A stretch of DNA of 64,000 bases from Glossina fuscipes (lineage: Eukaryota; Arthropoda; Insecta; Diptera; Glossinidae): NCBI RefSeq assembly GCF_014805625.2, contig NW_023998464.1:6642611-6706610 (forward strand). Direction: 5' to 3'. Below are positions 40,001 through 50,891 of the stretch, one piece after another; positions within the stretch are counted from its first letter, which is position 1, and each line of letters opens with the position of its first letter. The notes under the pieces are model-generated. The model did not search any database. It was not told the DNA's origin and was given only the letters and a program-made list of their open reading frames with translations. A program made the translations under genes and the position numbers.

Positions 40001-43000
40001 CAAATGACTGTGTAAACTATATAACAAGAATCAATGTCAAGATTATGCCAGCCATTGTAGGTATGCATGGCAGTTGCTTTTTGTTTTTGCGCCACACCGT
40101 TTTTGTCTGGAAGGCTTGTTATTTAAAGCTAATACCGCAGTTATAGCTTAATTTTCACTATATCATTCATGTGTACACTGATTCCTATTTTTTTTTCTCT
40201 TTTCTGCCTCTAGTTTACATGTTCATCATCTTTTAAACCGTTCGTTAAAAGCATTTTGTGGTTTATTCAGCAGACTATGGAATAACAAGAACATTCATCA
40301 TTTAAAAAAAAAAAAATTAAAAAAAACTGAAGAAATAGAAAAGGAAAAAGTAGGAAGGGCCTGTCTTTTGACGCCTTCGCTGAAATTTCTAATACCTACT
40401 GCACTTCTCATCCGAAAAAACGTTATACTTTTCATATTTTCTTGATTTGAAATCCAGTCTTCTTGTTTAGGGAAGCGAACCGAACCTTGCATTTCCATCA
40501 TCACAATTTTGTGAAAATGTTTTTGTTGATTGTGACCGTGTTAATTCGAAGCGTGTTAAGCGTCCTTCCTTTACGAACCTAGCACAATTTGTAAAACCGA
40601 ATACGAGTTTCAGGTTGCTCTGCCGACACTATATAAGGTGTTTCCAAGTTGACTTTATTTCGCTTTTCATTAAAGTGGCCAGGGCAAGTGCGCTTCTTGC
40701 AAATTGAATTAAAACGATATTTGCGATTACTGATTTAAAATTTTTGCGATTCTACGAGGGATACAGGTACGCATACGAATGAAGTCATCAAGGCTACGAT
40801 GATTAATTTTATATATTTTTTTATCGTAAGAGTTACTCTCGATGCTGCGCGAAGAGGGATTTACAACAGAACAATTCTTATCCGCAAGCTGGATTTTAAT
40901 CACATTCTGCCATACCATTTATATGATAGGGAAGGAGGCATTGGAGTTCTCGTAAAATTTATGAGTTCATAGTGAAGAAGCGGCGGCATTTTCAAATTCG
41001 CACCATTTATCAGTTGTCAATGCACAGAGATTATTGCGAGAACATTTTTCCAAGTAAAGTGAAAAATAGTGTTGGTTCGGCCATCGCAGTGAACGAATGC
41101 CTTATCGAACAATGTTGATTAATTTTTTTTTTGATCTGAAATTGAAATGATGTTATGGAGAAAGTGTTCATGAAGAGGGACCGCGCCACACACCTCAAAC
41201 CATAAACAATTACATTATTGTTTTCAAATAATCTCTCCGCTTGAAAGGCTATATTATTGTACTCGTCCAATGAGAAATTTTAGGTCGAAGTAACAACAAA
41301 GGTTTAAAGAAAAATATTGGCAACCAAAAGCTGACTCTAGCTTTTATCGTCAATTACACTCGTGGCAATGGACAAACCCGCTAAAAAGTACCAATCCTTC
41401 TATTAGCGATTTACAATTTGTAAAAGACATCAAAGTTCTCAATTTACTACCGATACTCTCGGTAGGGTTATTGTATAAAAAGTGGTTTGCACGATTTTTG
41501 AATTACGAACTTTCTATCTCGCGGGTATCCGCAATCTGTACTATAAGAGGAAAACGCCGTAGATAGTAACGGTGCGAGTGCTTTGTAAATGAGAAAGAAA
41601 ACCTGTCCACCTAACAGATATCTTTAAATTTTTTTTAATAATGCATATTCGTATGGCAAATACTTGTACGGGACACTCCCACTGGGACGTTCATGGAACT
41701 TTTTTGTTATTTAGGTATTTAAATGTTAGACACAAGAGCAAACCGACAACAATTCTGCTCAAAACTGCTTTAAACAACATTAAATTTATAATTAATGCAA
41801 TTTATTACACGAGTTGATCGACTGGTAAGCAAGTTAGATCGGTAGACAGGGAGGCAGCAGGTACGCTAAGCATCAATGTACGGAACATTGACTTTAAATC
41901 ATAGACTGTTTGTGTAAAATTTAGGCCAAATGAATGCATAACGAAATAAAGAACGTAACAATGAAAAAGAAAAAATCTCATTACAATCTATTGAACACAA
42001 ACTGTGAGAAAGATTTGCTCTAAACGTAATGGCAACCACCGAATAGAAAAACAACGGAATAAAATAGTTCTATATTTCTGTGAAACGATGAAAATATTTT
42101 ATGTAAGCAGATGTAGATGCAGACGTAGATGTAGATGATGATGATGGTAATGGAGGAATGGGCGAGCCGTACGTTAAATCAATTTTCATGCGATTGTTTG
42201 TGTTTTAATGTTTTTTTTTTAATAAGATCAGGTTGCATAACGTTTAAATGTAGTTGCTTTCATTGTTATTGATTCAAGCAAACTGAAGTTTGAACGCGTG
42301 AAATGTTAAAGTTAAAACGTTATAGATATTATATGTAAACTGGCAGAATAGGGTAATCGTTGATACATATACTTATTTATGCTTACCTTCAGCACAAAAT
42401 CAAATTCTTTGGTTTCATTATATTTTTCATTTTCAGTCTCGTCGTCCCAACGTTTGTAGCCCTCGTCAATGCCTTCGTCAATGCAATCGTCATCGTTTTC
42501 TGAAAATGATATAAAAAATAATTCTTATTAGTCATTATTGTTTTTGCGATGAATAAAAGAAATAATGAAAGCCTAACGATGCCAAATATCCGTAGCACGG
42601 CTTTACGTTTATGTTAAAAGAGTGGTATTTCATCTATTTTCCAGAGGTGTAAGATTGACTGGTCTATTTACTTCAGCTGCGGAGTAAACTGACAGGAACT
42701 TAACGTTTGTGCCACGGTTGCCTTTCTTTTCGTGGAAAACTACTATTATGCTAAGCGTAGGAAAATCCGTGTGTTAAGTTGTGTAGGTATAAATCAGTGA
42801 TCCGGGATTCTAACTGTTAGATCTGTGCGTGCTAAAACTATTTTGGAAAACCCAGCGACGAAAACAAGCTAAAACGTTTATATCTTTAAAAATAAAACAA
42901 GTCATAAGAATTGTATCGTCTAAGTATTATCGAAGAAACTACTACCGAAAAAATGTGAAAATAATGTACAGAAACCAATCAGTCCGTATTACCACGTTTG

Positions 43001-44921
43001 GAATACAAGAAATTTTGTGATCCAAAATCTTGTGTAATAAATGAGCCACAATAAGCTGAAAGATCAATTGAAACTAATGTCAAGTTTTAAAGAGAGTTCA
43101 AGGCAGTTTACCAACCACAATTTGTTGGCATCTATGTAAAAAATTTATTTTGTCATCAGTTTCCGATCTCCAGTATACAAAAGACTTTTTCTTCAAAGGC
43201 AACGTTTCCTTATTTTGTTCATATTCTTATAAGATATTAGACAACAATCCCTAATATTGATTTTATTTTATTGATTTATGTTGGAACCGGCGCTTAGAGT
43301 GCCGTCTCGTTCTTGAAAATGCCTTTTGATAATCAACCAAAACAATGGTGTAATCGACACCATTGCCATTAAGCCATAAAGTTGAAGTTGAATAAATTTG
43401 CAGTGCTATAGCTACAGTTTTTCTACAAATTCCAAATGCCAAACAATAAATATATACAAAACATGTAAAAATATTCAATATATATATATATACATACATA
43501 TATATATATATATATAAACTGGTTGCACATTGTGTTGGCAAAAAAGGCCTTAACTTTATATTCCACTATGATGAGAATATTTGTATAAAGAGGAAAAATA
43601 ATCGATAGAATTACAGCGCTATGATTAGGGTAAGTTGTAGCGTAATGCTTGAAAGTAGCGGTGCTGGTCACAATTTAGAACAGCCAGCTGATAAATCGAT
43701 AAAATTATAGAACGTACTGTGTGGTTCAAAATAACACTTTTTGGCATTATGGTCAGTCGAAGCAAATCTTTATGATAAGTAGCTATTTATAAAAAGAAAA
43801 ACAAAATGAATTTCTTCAAAGTACGGTGGGCACCACTGTAGTATGTATTAGATATGTTCAAATCATTAGTTAGAGATTAGGTAGAGTTTTCAATAAAGCC
43901 GTTAGACTTAAATACTAGTAATAATATAATAATATTAATGATAACGTAGACAATAAAAATGTTAATGGGTTCAAATGTAGTAATACTTTTCCATTTATGT
44001 CGCACGATTTTACTTAAATGAACGCTTCTTTGTTAGTTTATCATCATCCTGGCTGAAATTTCATAGCAAGATTTTTATCATTTCCATTGAAAAAGACCTC
44101 TTCTGTATGGCCGCAATAATGCGCAAATACCTTCATTCCCGACAATTCTAAGTTTTAAGTCGCGTTTTAGCCATGTCCGCTTTCAAAGTTCACGTATGAC
44201 TATCCAACAACGGAGGAACACGTATGTAGTGAACACTTAGTTTCACCCTCAGACACCGTCTCGCAGTGTCACCATATATCGAAGTTGCTTGGGCTGAAGG
44301 CCGGCTAAGCTATTTGCAGTTACGCTCTCCTATCATCCCGGATAGATTAACATTTTTCTTCTTATTCCATCCCCTTTTCTGCATCCCCCGTCCTGCATTA
44401 CACAGTGATAGGCAGAAAGAAAAGGAAGTGGGGAAAGAGAATGATGTACGGAAGTGACCGCAGACTAGTGGGTCTGTGTGCCCAATCGGTAAGTATTATG
44501 CCTTTACCGACTGGCCACTCACTCTATCGCAGCGAGATTATTGATTTGTTGGTGTCAGCTTTTACCCACCTGGCCACTCATAGGACAAGATGAACATAAA
44601 AAACAAGAAACAGATTGACAAATATTATATTTAATCTGGTCTCTACGCCATAATTATATGGTCTTAGAGCCATTTTCTTTGATGATTGATGTGAGAATAA
44701 CGATAAACAAAACGGGGATATCATCTGAATATTCAAGCTAAAGAGCATTATATTTTTTCCTTTTTGTTTAATTCTTTTGTTTTATACTTTCTTATATACT
44801 CACCCTCGCTCGTCATATGCGTAATAAGTTCTTCCAATTCTTGGGACATTTGACATTGTTCGTCTTCCTGCAAATTGTAATCCAAAGCGGTGTAAACGAC
44901 AAGCGCAACTTTACGTAGAAT
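13262..44921 (-). CDS. spir: Spire (actin nucleator), 15 coding exons; 5' end not in view
   Basis: Spire nucleates actin filaments with tandem WH2 repeats. It works with the formin Cappuccino through its KIND domain and binds vesicle membranes through a modified FYVE finger; in flies it is needed for oocyte polarity. Coding exons: 44804-44921, 42387-42499, 37996-38113, 37849-37925, 30869-30999, 30684-30795, 29588-29720, 23798-23995, 18933-19087, 17359-17599, 14902-15077, 14391-14828, 14121-14330, 13556-13896 and 13262-13475. All junctions are GT-AG, the phases agree throughout, and the lengths sum to 2775 nt (924 residues plus stop). Domains in this numbering: KIND about 1-140, WH2 A-D about 143-265, proline-rich linker, Spir box about 605-630, FYVE-like finger about 638-670, with its last Cys pair near 880. 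The first KIND exon(s), roughly 80-100 residues, were not found up to 64000. Regulation is not evident. Confidence 0.97.
13556..13896 (-). CDS. spir: spir exon: C-terminal low-complexity region
   Basis: 341 nt, acceptor TTTGCAG, donor GTAAGA. It encodes [20 protein letters not shown] and a long Ser/Asn/His-rich stretch ending SNSSTLDRK, joined by a split Lys codon to the last exon. Confidence 0.9.
14121..14330 (-). CDS. spir: spir exon: post-finger region
   Basis: 210 nt, acceptor GATTTCAG, donor GTAAGA, in phase 0. It encodes [20 protein letters not shown], matching the MR(I/L)PS segment right after the third Cys pair in other Spires. A His/Ser-rich stretch and [13 protein letters not shown] follow. 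Confidence 0.95.
14391..14828 (-). CDS. spir: spir exon: Gln-rich stretch, Spir box and first part of the FYVE-like finger
   Basis: 438 nt, acceptor CCGCCAG, donor GTATCG, phase 0 at both ends. It starts with a Gln-rich run, then an acidic patch, then [20 protein letters not shown] (Spir box, a Rab-related motif), followed by the zinc-binding pairs CFLC, CKIC and CSKC. The finger lacks the usual FYVE lipid-contact insertion, as in other Spires, and serves membrane targeting. Confidence 0.96.
14902..15077 (-). CDS. spir: spir exon: linker before the Spir box
   Basis: 176 nt, acceptor TTGACAAG, donor GTAACT. It encodes [20 protein letters not shown] and then [19 protein letters not shown]. An alternative donor (GTAAAT) lies 48 bases inside and would also keep the phase, so a 16-residue splice variant is possible. 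Confidence 0.88.
15078..17358 (-). other. spir intron (2.3 kb)
   Basis: AT-rich, with a TA run at about 15842-15860. No nested gene recognised. Confidence 0.7.
17359..17599 (-). CDS. spir: spir exon: Ser/Thr/Pro-rich linker
   Basis: 241 nt, acceptor TTTTTCAG, donor GTAAGT. It encodes [20 protein letters not shown] and, later, [20 protein letters not shown], ending in a Thr-rich run with TTRVMRRT. No named domain. Confidence 0.87.
17600..18932 (-). other. spir intron (1.3 kb)
   Basis: AT-rich, with no recognisable gene. Confidence 0.7.
18933..19087 (-). CDS. spir: spir exon: central linker
   Basis: 155 nt, acceptor TATTGCAG, donor GTAAGT. It encodes [20 protein letters not shown] and then [18 protein letters not shown]. 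No named domain. The phase agrees with the neighbours, and the frame stays open past the donor only by chance. Confidence 0.85.
19088..23797 (-). other. spir intron (4.7 kb)
   Basis: AT-rich. A segment at about 22385-23100 starts GGGTCGAAAAGTAATGCG and has broken frames such as [20 protein letters not shown]. It may be a dead DNA transposon but cannot be assigned. Nothing else is supported. Confidence 0.6.
23798..23995 (-). CDS. spir: spir exon: proline-rich linker
   Basis: 198 nt, acceptor AAATTAG, donor GTAAAT, joining through a split Cys codon. It encodes a Ser/Ala-rich stretch followed by [13 protein letters not shown], an SH3-ligand-like proline segment. Sequence conservation is weak, but the phase fits on both sides. 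Confidence 0.85.
25025..25084 (+). repeat. (AG)n microsatellite
   Basis: About 60 bases of AG dinucleotides with two AAAG interruptions near the right end. It produces a spurious Arg-Glu repeat frame. Confidence 0.97.
25626..25916. other. open frames on both strands, unidentified
   Basis: The plus frame 25666-25875 (69 codons) has [20 protein letters not shown] followed by a GGGG run. The minus frame 25626-25916 (96 codons) has [17 protein letters not shown], which resembles a signal-peptide core. Neither is a family I know, and either or both may be chance. The plus frame starts [12 protein letters not shown], weakly hydrophobic. Confidence 0.25.
29588..29720 (-). CDS. spir: spir exon: WH2-D
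   Basis: 133 nt, acceptor ATTTTCAG, donor GTAAGT. It encodes [16 protein letters not shown] followed by [14 protein letters not shown], the fourth WH2, and a proline-rich tail ending PAPPRLKDR. Confidence 0.95.
29721..30683 (-). other. spir intron (1.0 kb)
   Basis: AT-rich, with a TA run at about 30652-30669 just downstream of the WH2-C exon. No gene recognised. Confidence 0.7.
30684..30795 (-). CDS. spir: spir exon: end of WH2-B and WH2-C
   Basis: 112 nt, acceptor GTTTACAG, donor GTTTGA. It encodes [19 protein letters not shown] and then [18 protein letters not shown]. This is nearly identical to the corresponding region of vertebrate and fly Spire, so it is the best single identifier of the gene. 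Confidence 0.97.
30869..30999 (-). CDS. spir: spir exon: WH2-A and start of WH2-B
   Basis: 131 nt, acceptor TATTTACAG, donor GTATGT. It encodes [19 protein letters not shown] (WH2-A amphipathic helix plus basic LKK) and then [14 protein letters not shown], the WH2-B helix. The exon ends inside an Arg codon. WH2 repeats each bind one actin monomer. Confidence 0.97.
31082..31119 (+). repeat. perfect 19-bp tandem duplication
   Basis: AATCAGGACTAGGTCCATC occurs twice head to tail, about 80 bases upstream of the WH2-A exon acceptor on the transcribed strand. Confidence 0.95.
36030..37200 (+). repeat. degenerate dispersed repeat, two adjoining copies
   Basis: The plus strand shows the dipteran repeat signature: CTGTCCGTCTATCTGTCTG, then TGAAATTTCGTATAG, GGTCGGCCTTGCCCGAC and a terminal TCTACTTGTTTTT. 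A second partial copy follows with TCTGTCCGTCCGCTTGTC and ATGACATTTGGTACAC. Overlapping short open frames here are repeat-derived. Related copies are at about 55560-55790 and 59150-59360. The class is not determined. Confidence 0.55.
37849..37925 (-). CDS. spir: spir exon: KIND to WH2 linker
   Basis: 77 nt, acceptor CTTTCCAG, donor GTAAGT. It encodes [20 protein letters not shown] and GFNDW, ending in phase 0 at the start of the WH2 array. It lies only 70 bases from the preceding exon. Confidence 0.9.
37996..38113 (-). CDS. spir: spir exon: KIND domain part 3
   Basis: 118 nt, acceptor CAAACAG, donor GTAAGT. It encodes [20 protein letters not shown] and [19 protein letters not shown]. The [12 protein letters not shown]...LELxxFL pattern is the C-terminal helix region of KIND. 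Confidence 0.95.
38114..42386 (-). other. spir intron (4.3 kb)
   Basis: AT-rich, with a TA run at about 38839-38855 and a GATGTA/GATGAT-type trinucleotide patch at about 42105-42150. No gene recognised. Confidence 0.7.
42387..42499 (-). CDS. spir: spir exon: KIND domain part 2
   Basis: 113 nt, acceptor ATTTTCAG, donor GTAAGC. It encodes an acidic stretch, [19 protein letters not shown] and FDFVLK, joining the previous exon through a split Glu codon. Spire KIND domains have this acidic DEGIE-type insert. Confidence 0.92.
43479..43516 (+). repeat. (TA)n microsatellite with TACA interruption
   Basis: Alternating TA for about 38 bases with two TACA units in the middle. Confidence 0.95.
44240..44590. 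repeat. GC-contrasting segment, possible dispersed repeat
   Basis: Distinctly GC-richer than the flanking intron. It contains two similar words about 60 bases apart, ACCGACTGGCCACTC and CCACCTGGCCACTC. No long frame or terminal repeats. It could be a truncated retroelement tail. Confidence 0.35.
44804..44921 (-). CDS. spir: spir exon: KIND domain part 1
   Basis: 118 nt, acceptor TTTTACAG, donor GTGAGT, starting in phase 0. It encodes [20 protein letters not shown] followed by [15 protein letters not shown], matching the VxYxALDYxLxEDEE core of the Spire KIND domain, which binds the Cappuccino/FMN tail. An exon must precede it because it starts inside the domain. Confidence 0.95.
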
Positions 44922-47900
44922 CTGTAAAAGTAAAAATAATCTATTAATAGTTGAAATACTTAGTTGAGGTGTGTAGCGAACGCGAATAAGAAAACTTTCT
45001 ATTCATTTGTTAATGCTGCGCTGCGTGACTAGGACGTTTCCCTCTTGAAGTATATTTGCAATGCATGATAATGATTTTCCATTACTTTTCTCAATCAACT
45101 TGTTGCTTAAACATTCCGTTCGTCAAAGGTATGAATAAATACAATATAAATGCCAAAGTATTCACTTTCATCTGAGGGTGTGTGCATGTTATTATGCATT
45201 TTCACATAAGTTAATTAACTGCTCTTTGCTGTAAGGTTTATTTTTACGATTCATCTTATAGTAAAGTTTAATACTGTGTCTGTTTGTTTATTGCAGGAGG
45301 GGGGAAAAAGAAAAAGTAAAAAGTCATCCTGGCCTTTCTCAATCGTTAGCGGGGGGTGGAGGCTAATTGCATGTTGCGAGTTTTCATTAATTTTTTTTCC
45401 TTTTTTTTTTTCTTTCATTAAGTTGCTTAAGTATAGCCTTTTAAAAAAAAGGGAACCTTTGCCTGATTGTTTTATGTCATGACTCATTTGCAAGTATAAA
45501 CACAATAAAATATATATACGTACACATGCATGTGTCGTCTGTTGTGGCCAACAATCCAGACAAAATTAACGAAAAAAAAATACGGTTAACTTTCCTAGAA
45601 GGAGAACTTCAAGACAACAATAACGTATAGTTTAATAAAAAGTACTCTTTGTTGTTGGAAAAAAAAAGCATGTGATTGCGAAGTTTCCAAATAGAGCGTG
45701 AGGTCGAACTGAAAGGTTAAATCATGTTAAAAGCAACTTCCTTAGAAAACTTTTGTGTTGAGTTTAGTAACAGTTTAGCACGAAAGAAGCATTAAAAGCA
45801 GACAACAGCAGTATGGATAATGGATTTTTGAATAACAATATTACTAGGAATTCATCCATGCTGTTAACTTATAAATAGATACATGCAGTTCTAAATTTAT
45901 GTCACACAATGTCAGGAAAATATCGAGATTTAAAGATGAAAGAATTACTCTCAGATTCTTTTGCTTTTTTTTTTTTAATTACCATCGTTTTTAGTCTCAA
46001 GAAACATTTAACATGCATATTTAGATGATTGTATACTTAAACACTTTAGTTGAAAATCTCGGGAATTTTCCAAAATGTTATAGGCCCAATTTAAAAAGTT
46101 GATATGCGACCAAGGCTTGACTAGTCTTCTTATACCGAATGGTGACGAAAGATTCACTTTCTCAAAACGCTCGCAACACCCACAAGGACGATTAAGAATT
46201 CATATACACTATATACATTTTTAATCAGTATCAACATCTAAATCAATGTAAGCATGACGGTTGGTTCGGCTTTAAATTTGTCGAAAGAAGCTTTCGAAGT
46301 TGGTACGACAACAAATGCATCAAAATCCACGCCTACAGTAAAACGCAAACTGAGAATTCTTGTATTTTCCAAACATTCGCTATAAGCAGCGATAAAAACT
46401 AGCGCGTATATTCGTTGATAGGAACACACCCTAATTATGTAAGCATGGAAAAAATCGCCAATCCCCATGCCCATCTATAAAAAATCGAAATTTCGTTCTT
46501 TCAAAAGAGCCTCAGAATCTTTGTAAAGCGCGTATATATACTTTTGGTTATTATTAAATTCTAAGTGAATCTAGACGTGTCTGTTCGTCGATGTGTGCGT
46601 TTGCGCGCCAGTCTCTGTAAAAATCAAGACATTATTACATCTGGCAAAACCAATAGATCAAATTGATAAAGGGACGCTATGGACATTCCCGGTTTATGTT
46701 TTTTGCCCATTACTCAAACTATTATATAACAGCAGATACAACGATAGAAATTTTCACTTTTATTCAATTCTTGATCCTGCAATGCAAAACAAAAATATAC
46801 AAAATGACAAAAATGACAAAAATGGCAAAAAACGAATATTACAAAACATTCAGCCGCAATGGAATATAGTTTCCTTACTTGTTTTATTTTACATCCCTTA
46901 CGTCTGAATCTTCGCACACACGACTGTCTTATTTTATCAATGTCGCAGAACAGGCTCCGTTGGAAATGCAGAACTTATGATAAACCCCTCTTTCGATATT
47001 CTCAGGTAAAAAAAAAGTCACTCGACCATTGCAAAAGACCATTTGACAGAGAATTCTGAAAATCTAGCTTGCAATTGCACTGACATAAAAACCAATTGCT
47101 TTTGGCATATTCATTGTTTGCCCAACAGAGTACACGTAGGGGTTTAAATATCACTATTATTACCACTACCGCTATTAGTTGTAGGAATTAGAGCATGATC
47201 ATTGTAGAAGATCAACAGACAATAACGCGCTTATATTCTTAAGCAATGCGATAAGATAATCGATTAAATTAATTTAAACTATTCTAACGGTAACAGATTG
47301 TAACACAATAAGTGCTTTCTCGCCATTTTCCTCTGGCCCGTTTTATCTTGGTGAGGTGAGAAAAAGAAAAAATACTCTTAGAAAACACTTTGAAAACAAG
47401 GGGCCTTCAAGCACTATATAACTTGCATAAACTAAACTCGAGGAAAAAGTTATGCATGCAAGAATAACAAGACTGTGGAATGTACCACTGTGGAAAATAA
47501 TGTAATCACGAATATTATAGACTTAAAGTGTGAAGAGTCTCTTACCATATATTTAATATGTGGTATGTGTGCGCTCAGTAATTGAAAAGTTCGCAGATTA
47601 ACGTTTATAGAACAATAACTGTCGTGATTATTTTCAACTTGATCTGTCAATTCGCAGGTATTAAAAACACATAAGTGCTACTGTTAGGAAGCAAAAATTA
47701 AACTAAATGTTTCGTAATAAATTAATGAAGTTTTTTTTATTAAAAAAAGGCACTAAGCAACTGGACGAAATTGCAGTTTCGATCCAATGATCGTACTAAC
47801 CTAGAAGAAGACCTCCGTCCGGAATGTTCAAAAACGACGCCGGGTGAGCAAATCGTTAATTGTCTACATGGTATGCCCACGATTGTTAAGCAGACGGCTT

Positions 47901-50464
47901 TGAGAAAAATTGCTTAAGCGACCAACACTCAAGTGCATGGGACCTTCATATGTTGCAGGCGAACTTGGCTGCAGCTTTCAATGTTTGGTTTATTTCTCTT
48001 GCTAGGAGTAAAAAAAACTACTGGTAAACTCATCGCGTGTAAAACGTGTTTCCTTCTATAGGATTTCGCTTAGCTTCGAAATCTTTTTAATATGTCGTTT
48101 CTTAAAAACGCCGTTGTGTCGACATTTCTTTGAATTTCTAAAGAGTTTCAAAAAATTGTTAAAGTATTTATGAACGTTTTCATCTTCCATACCCACTGTT
48201 TTCCTAGTTGGTCCAGTTCTTTCCGTTCGAAAATTTTCCCTCAATTTGTCTCCCATCTCTTTGAAAGTTACGCTATGTCCGATGAATTTTCATTTAGATA
48301 GCGTTGTAAACCGCATAATGAACCAGATAAGAGTATGAAAATGACAAATATTGAATTTTTTCGTTAGTTCATTATAATTTAAGAATAGTCAAATCTGAAC
48401 CAATTTGTAGTTGGCGCCAAAGCTTTTCTATCTAATGAGACAAGTTGAAGGGCGGCTGGAAAATCACTTTAAATATAGAAAAAATGAGTTCGATAATCGA
48501 TCGAAATGACGTGTTAAGTCCAAAAGGATTGTGTAATGAATTCTTCTTCTCAATTCTATGAACTTTTCAATCAATTGACAATAACAGAATAATGTTATGT
48601 AGAATGGCCTAAGAAACCAAACTATAATGCGGTGATTTCTTATTTCGTCTTCATGATAAATGAAAAATTATATAAGAAGCCGCATAAACCTACACACGCT
48701 TATCCATTCATATACTTTATATATTAAAACGTACAGAGTATAGCTATTTTAGATCCCAGCTGACCGTCATCAACATGCAATTGTTTCACGTTGCCAGCTG
48801 GCGTTTCACATTGTTGAGTAAACACATTCGTTATCATTTACCGCTTTTTTTCGCATGCATTTTTTTTTTTTAATTAATTTTAAGAATTGATGAGATAACC
48901 CATGCATTCATACATATGCACGTAAACCATACGTAACATTTTAGCTAAACTCATATTATTCGAATTATTCCAATATTCTATAATCGTATAAAGCAACGAA
49001 ATGAAAACTGTGCAGACATTTGCTCTGCTAAGGCCTGATAAATAAACCTCGATATCGCTGCGTTTTATTATTTGTTAAATGCAGGCATTCATTCGACATT
49101 AACACAATGACAGTGATTTCCACCTTTGAACACTTTTTTTTATATAGAAGTCTATTTTTAATGTCATCTCGTTTTGCTGATCGTAACGATGAACTACAAA
49201 ATGTGACAAGAACTAATCATCGAGAAGTGATTATATTGTATTTTTAATAAATAAATCTCAGGGCTAAGAAAAATATTATTAACACATCAAGCTGAATGAA
49301 GTCTTTGATCCTTAATTGTCGCACTCAACTGACATATTTACAAGTAATAAGCAGTAATGCGATTTATATAAATTCCGGATGAATTCATTGTGCATAGTGG
49401 TACCACTTACTTTTTACTTAAAAAAATATTCCGTTATTTATTACAGTAACTCTCGAAATTTCAATTTGGCAAACATGGGACAGTGGCAATCACTCTAATT
49501 ACTTCCAAAATCTTTACAAACTACACTTTGGACACAACTAGTGAATATGATTTAAAGCTACGCTTTTTATAAAGACCTCTGAAGATTATAAATACAAAAA
49601 TCACCAGTGAATGATTTTCAATTCGTCAATTGCTTAATAATACGACAATTTTTAAGTGAAAGTTCTAAAGCCATGAACTGATTGCATCCAGGAGTCAAGC
49701 ATTTCTGCAACAAATACGTGTCTGTGTTTGTGTTCAATATTGATAGATCATTAGGGAATGTGCATGTCCTATCTCAATTTTATCCAAAGGCATCGCTATT
49801 TCCTTCACAAAGTCATACTTAGCGATGGCATTCATTTTTAACGCGCTTAGCCAAGGCGGTAGTCCGAAACCTTTTACTCCTAGTTTACAATTTGATTTAA
49901 GCCTGGCGTCTTTTTTCAGTGAACTTATTACTGATCACTTTTGGAAGAATTTGTTTCCGCAGTAGCGTTAGAAAGATGGTAAAATGTCAGACAACCAAGC
50001 TTTTAAAAACTAAGCGGATTGAGATGCGTCCGTAACGGAAATTCTTAATTTATCCTTTCAGGTGACATAGTAATTATTTCGTTCTTGGAGAGCAAATAGG
50101 CAGCAAATCCTGCAAAAGACGAGTTGTATTTTTGATTACGCAATCATACAGATATTATTATTTTCATTAATATAGCCAGAGGAAGAAAGACTTAAGACTT
50201 AAGTCTTAAAGCACTAGCATCTAGGGTTATCGACCTCATTGAAAACTCTACCTCACTTGAGTTGTTAGGCGTGATACTTTTTGCCTACTCGGCCGCTCAA
50301 GTGGTTAGCTATACAAAAATGAATTTAAAAGATTCGTTATTTGCGAACTAAATGATCTAATCGTATCCGCCGTTAACATGATGAATTTCCCCTCTGAATA
50401 CTAACGCTAGAGTTTCGCCTTCATAGCTAAAATATAAATTTGTCTTTTAGTAGAAAGGATCTTT
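44922..50464. other. probable 5' intron of spir, no gene recognised
   Basis: AT-rich sequence with poly-T/A runs and an AATGACAAA-type short tandem repeat at about 46795-46835. I looked for the first KIND exon on the minus strand here and further right, including the W-A-L-x-Y-Q type motif, and did not find it. Confidence 0.5.
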
Positions 50465-50525
50465 TTAAGACGCCACAAATAGACAAATATATCTCTGTAT
50501 TGAATATCGAGAATGCAAGTGTAAT

Positions 50526-50891
50526 TCATGTACGGGGTTTATAACAAACTTCTTCCCCATTGGTTTTTCTGTAAATAACGCGGTTGTTGTCGCTTCTATT
50601 CGAGGGTTTCGCCCTAGTAAAGAGGTGAACCCTAGTGGTACCTTTATAAGCATGTTTTTTTCCTTTTCTATGGGCAAAATTTTTTCTGCCAAGAAATTTA
50701 ATCTGGTCTTCAGGACCATTGTACTGAACTGAGGAACTTACTTCTCGTTGTTGGATTTCAGCATTAGCCACGAGAAAAGGACAATTCTCCTTTAACTTAA
50801 TAGGACTAGTAAATTTTTTCTCGATGGAGTTTTTGCAGGTCATAGAGTGTGGGATATTGTGGAATTTTAAAATAGCTTCCAACTCATTCAT
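50526..50891 (-). CDS. hypothetical open frame, 121 codons
   Basis: The minus frame starts MNELEAILKFHNIPHSM and ends in a basic tail, KTNGEEVCYKPRT. Composition is mixed and charged (KKFTSPIKLKENCPFLV, KNFAHRKGKKHAYKG) rather than the Phe/Ile/Tyr-rich type that AT-rich DNA gives by chance. No domain is recognised, and no TATA box or splice structure is evident. It may be real, a retroelement remnant or chance. A second frame overlaps it at 50465-50719. Confidence 0.3.
   Translation of the reverse strand: MNELEAILKFHNIPHSMTCKNSIEKKFTSPIKLKENCPFLVANAEIQQREVSSSVQYNGPEDQIKFLGRKNFAHRKGKKHAYKGTTRVHLFTRAKPSNRSDNNRVIYRKTNGEEVCYKPRT

Larger units (their letters stand above)
42500..44803 (-). other. 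spir intron (2.3 kb)
   Basis: Contains a TA/TACA microsatellite (43479-43516) and a GC-richer patch at 44240-44590, annotated separately. Confidence 0.7.
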
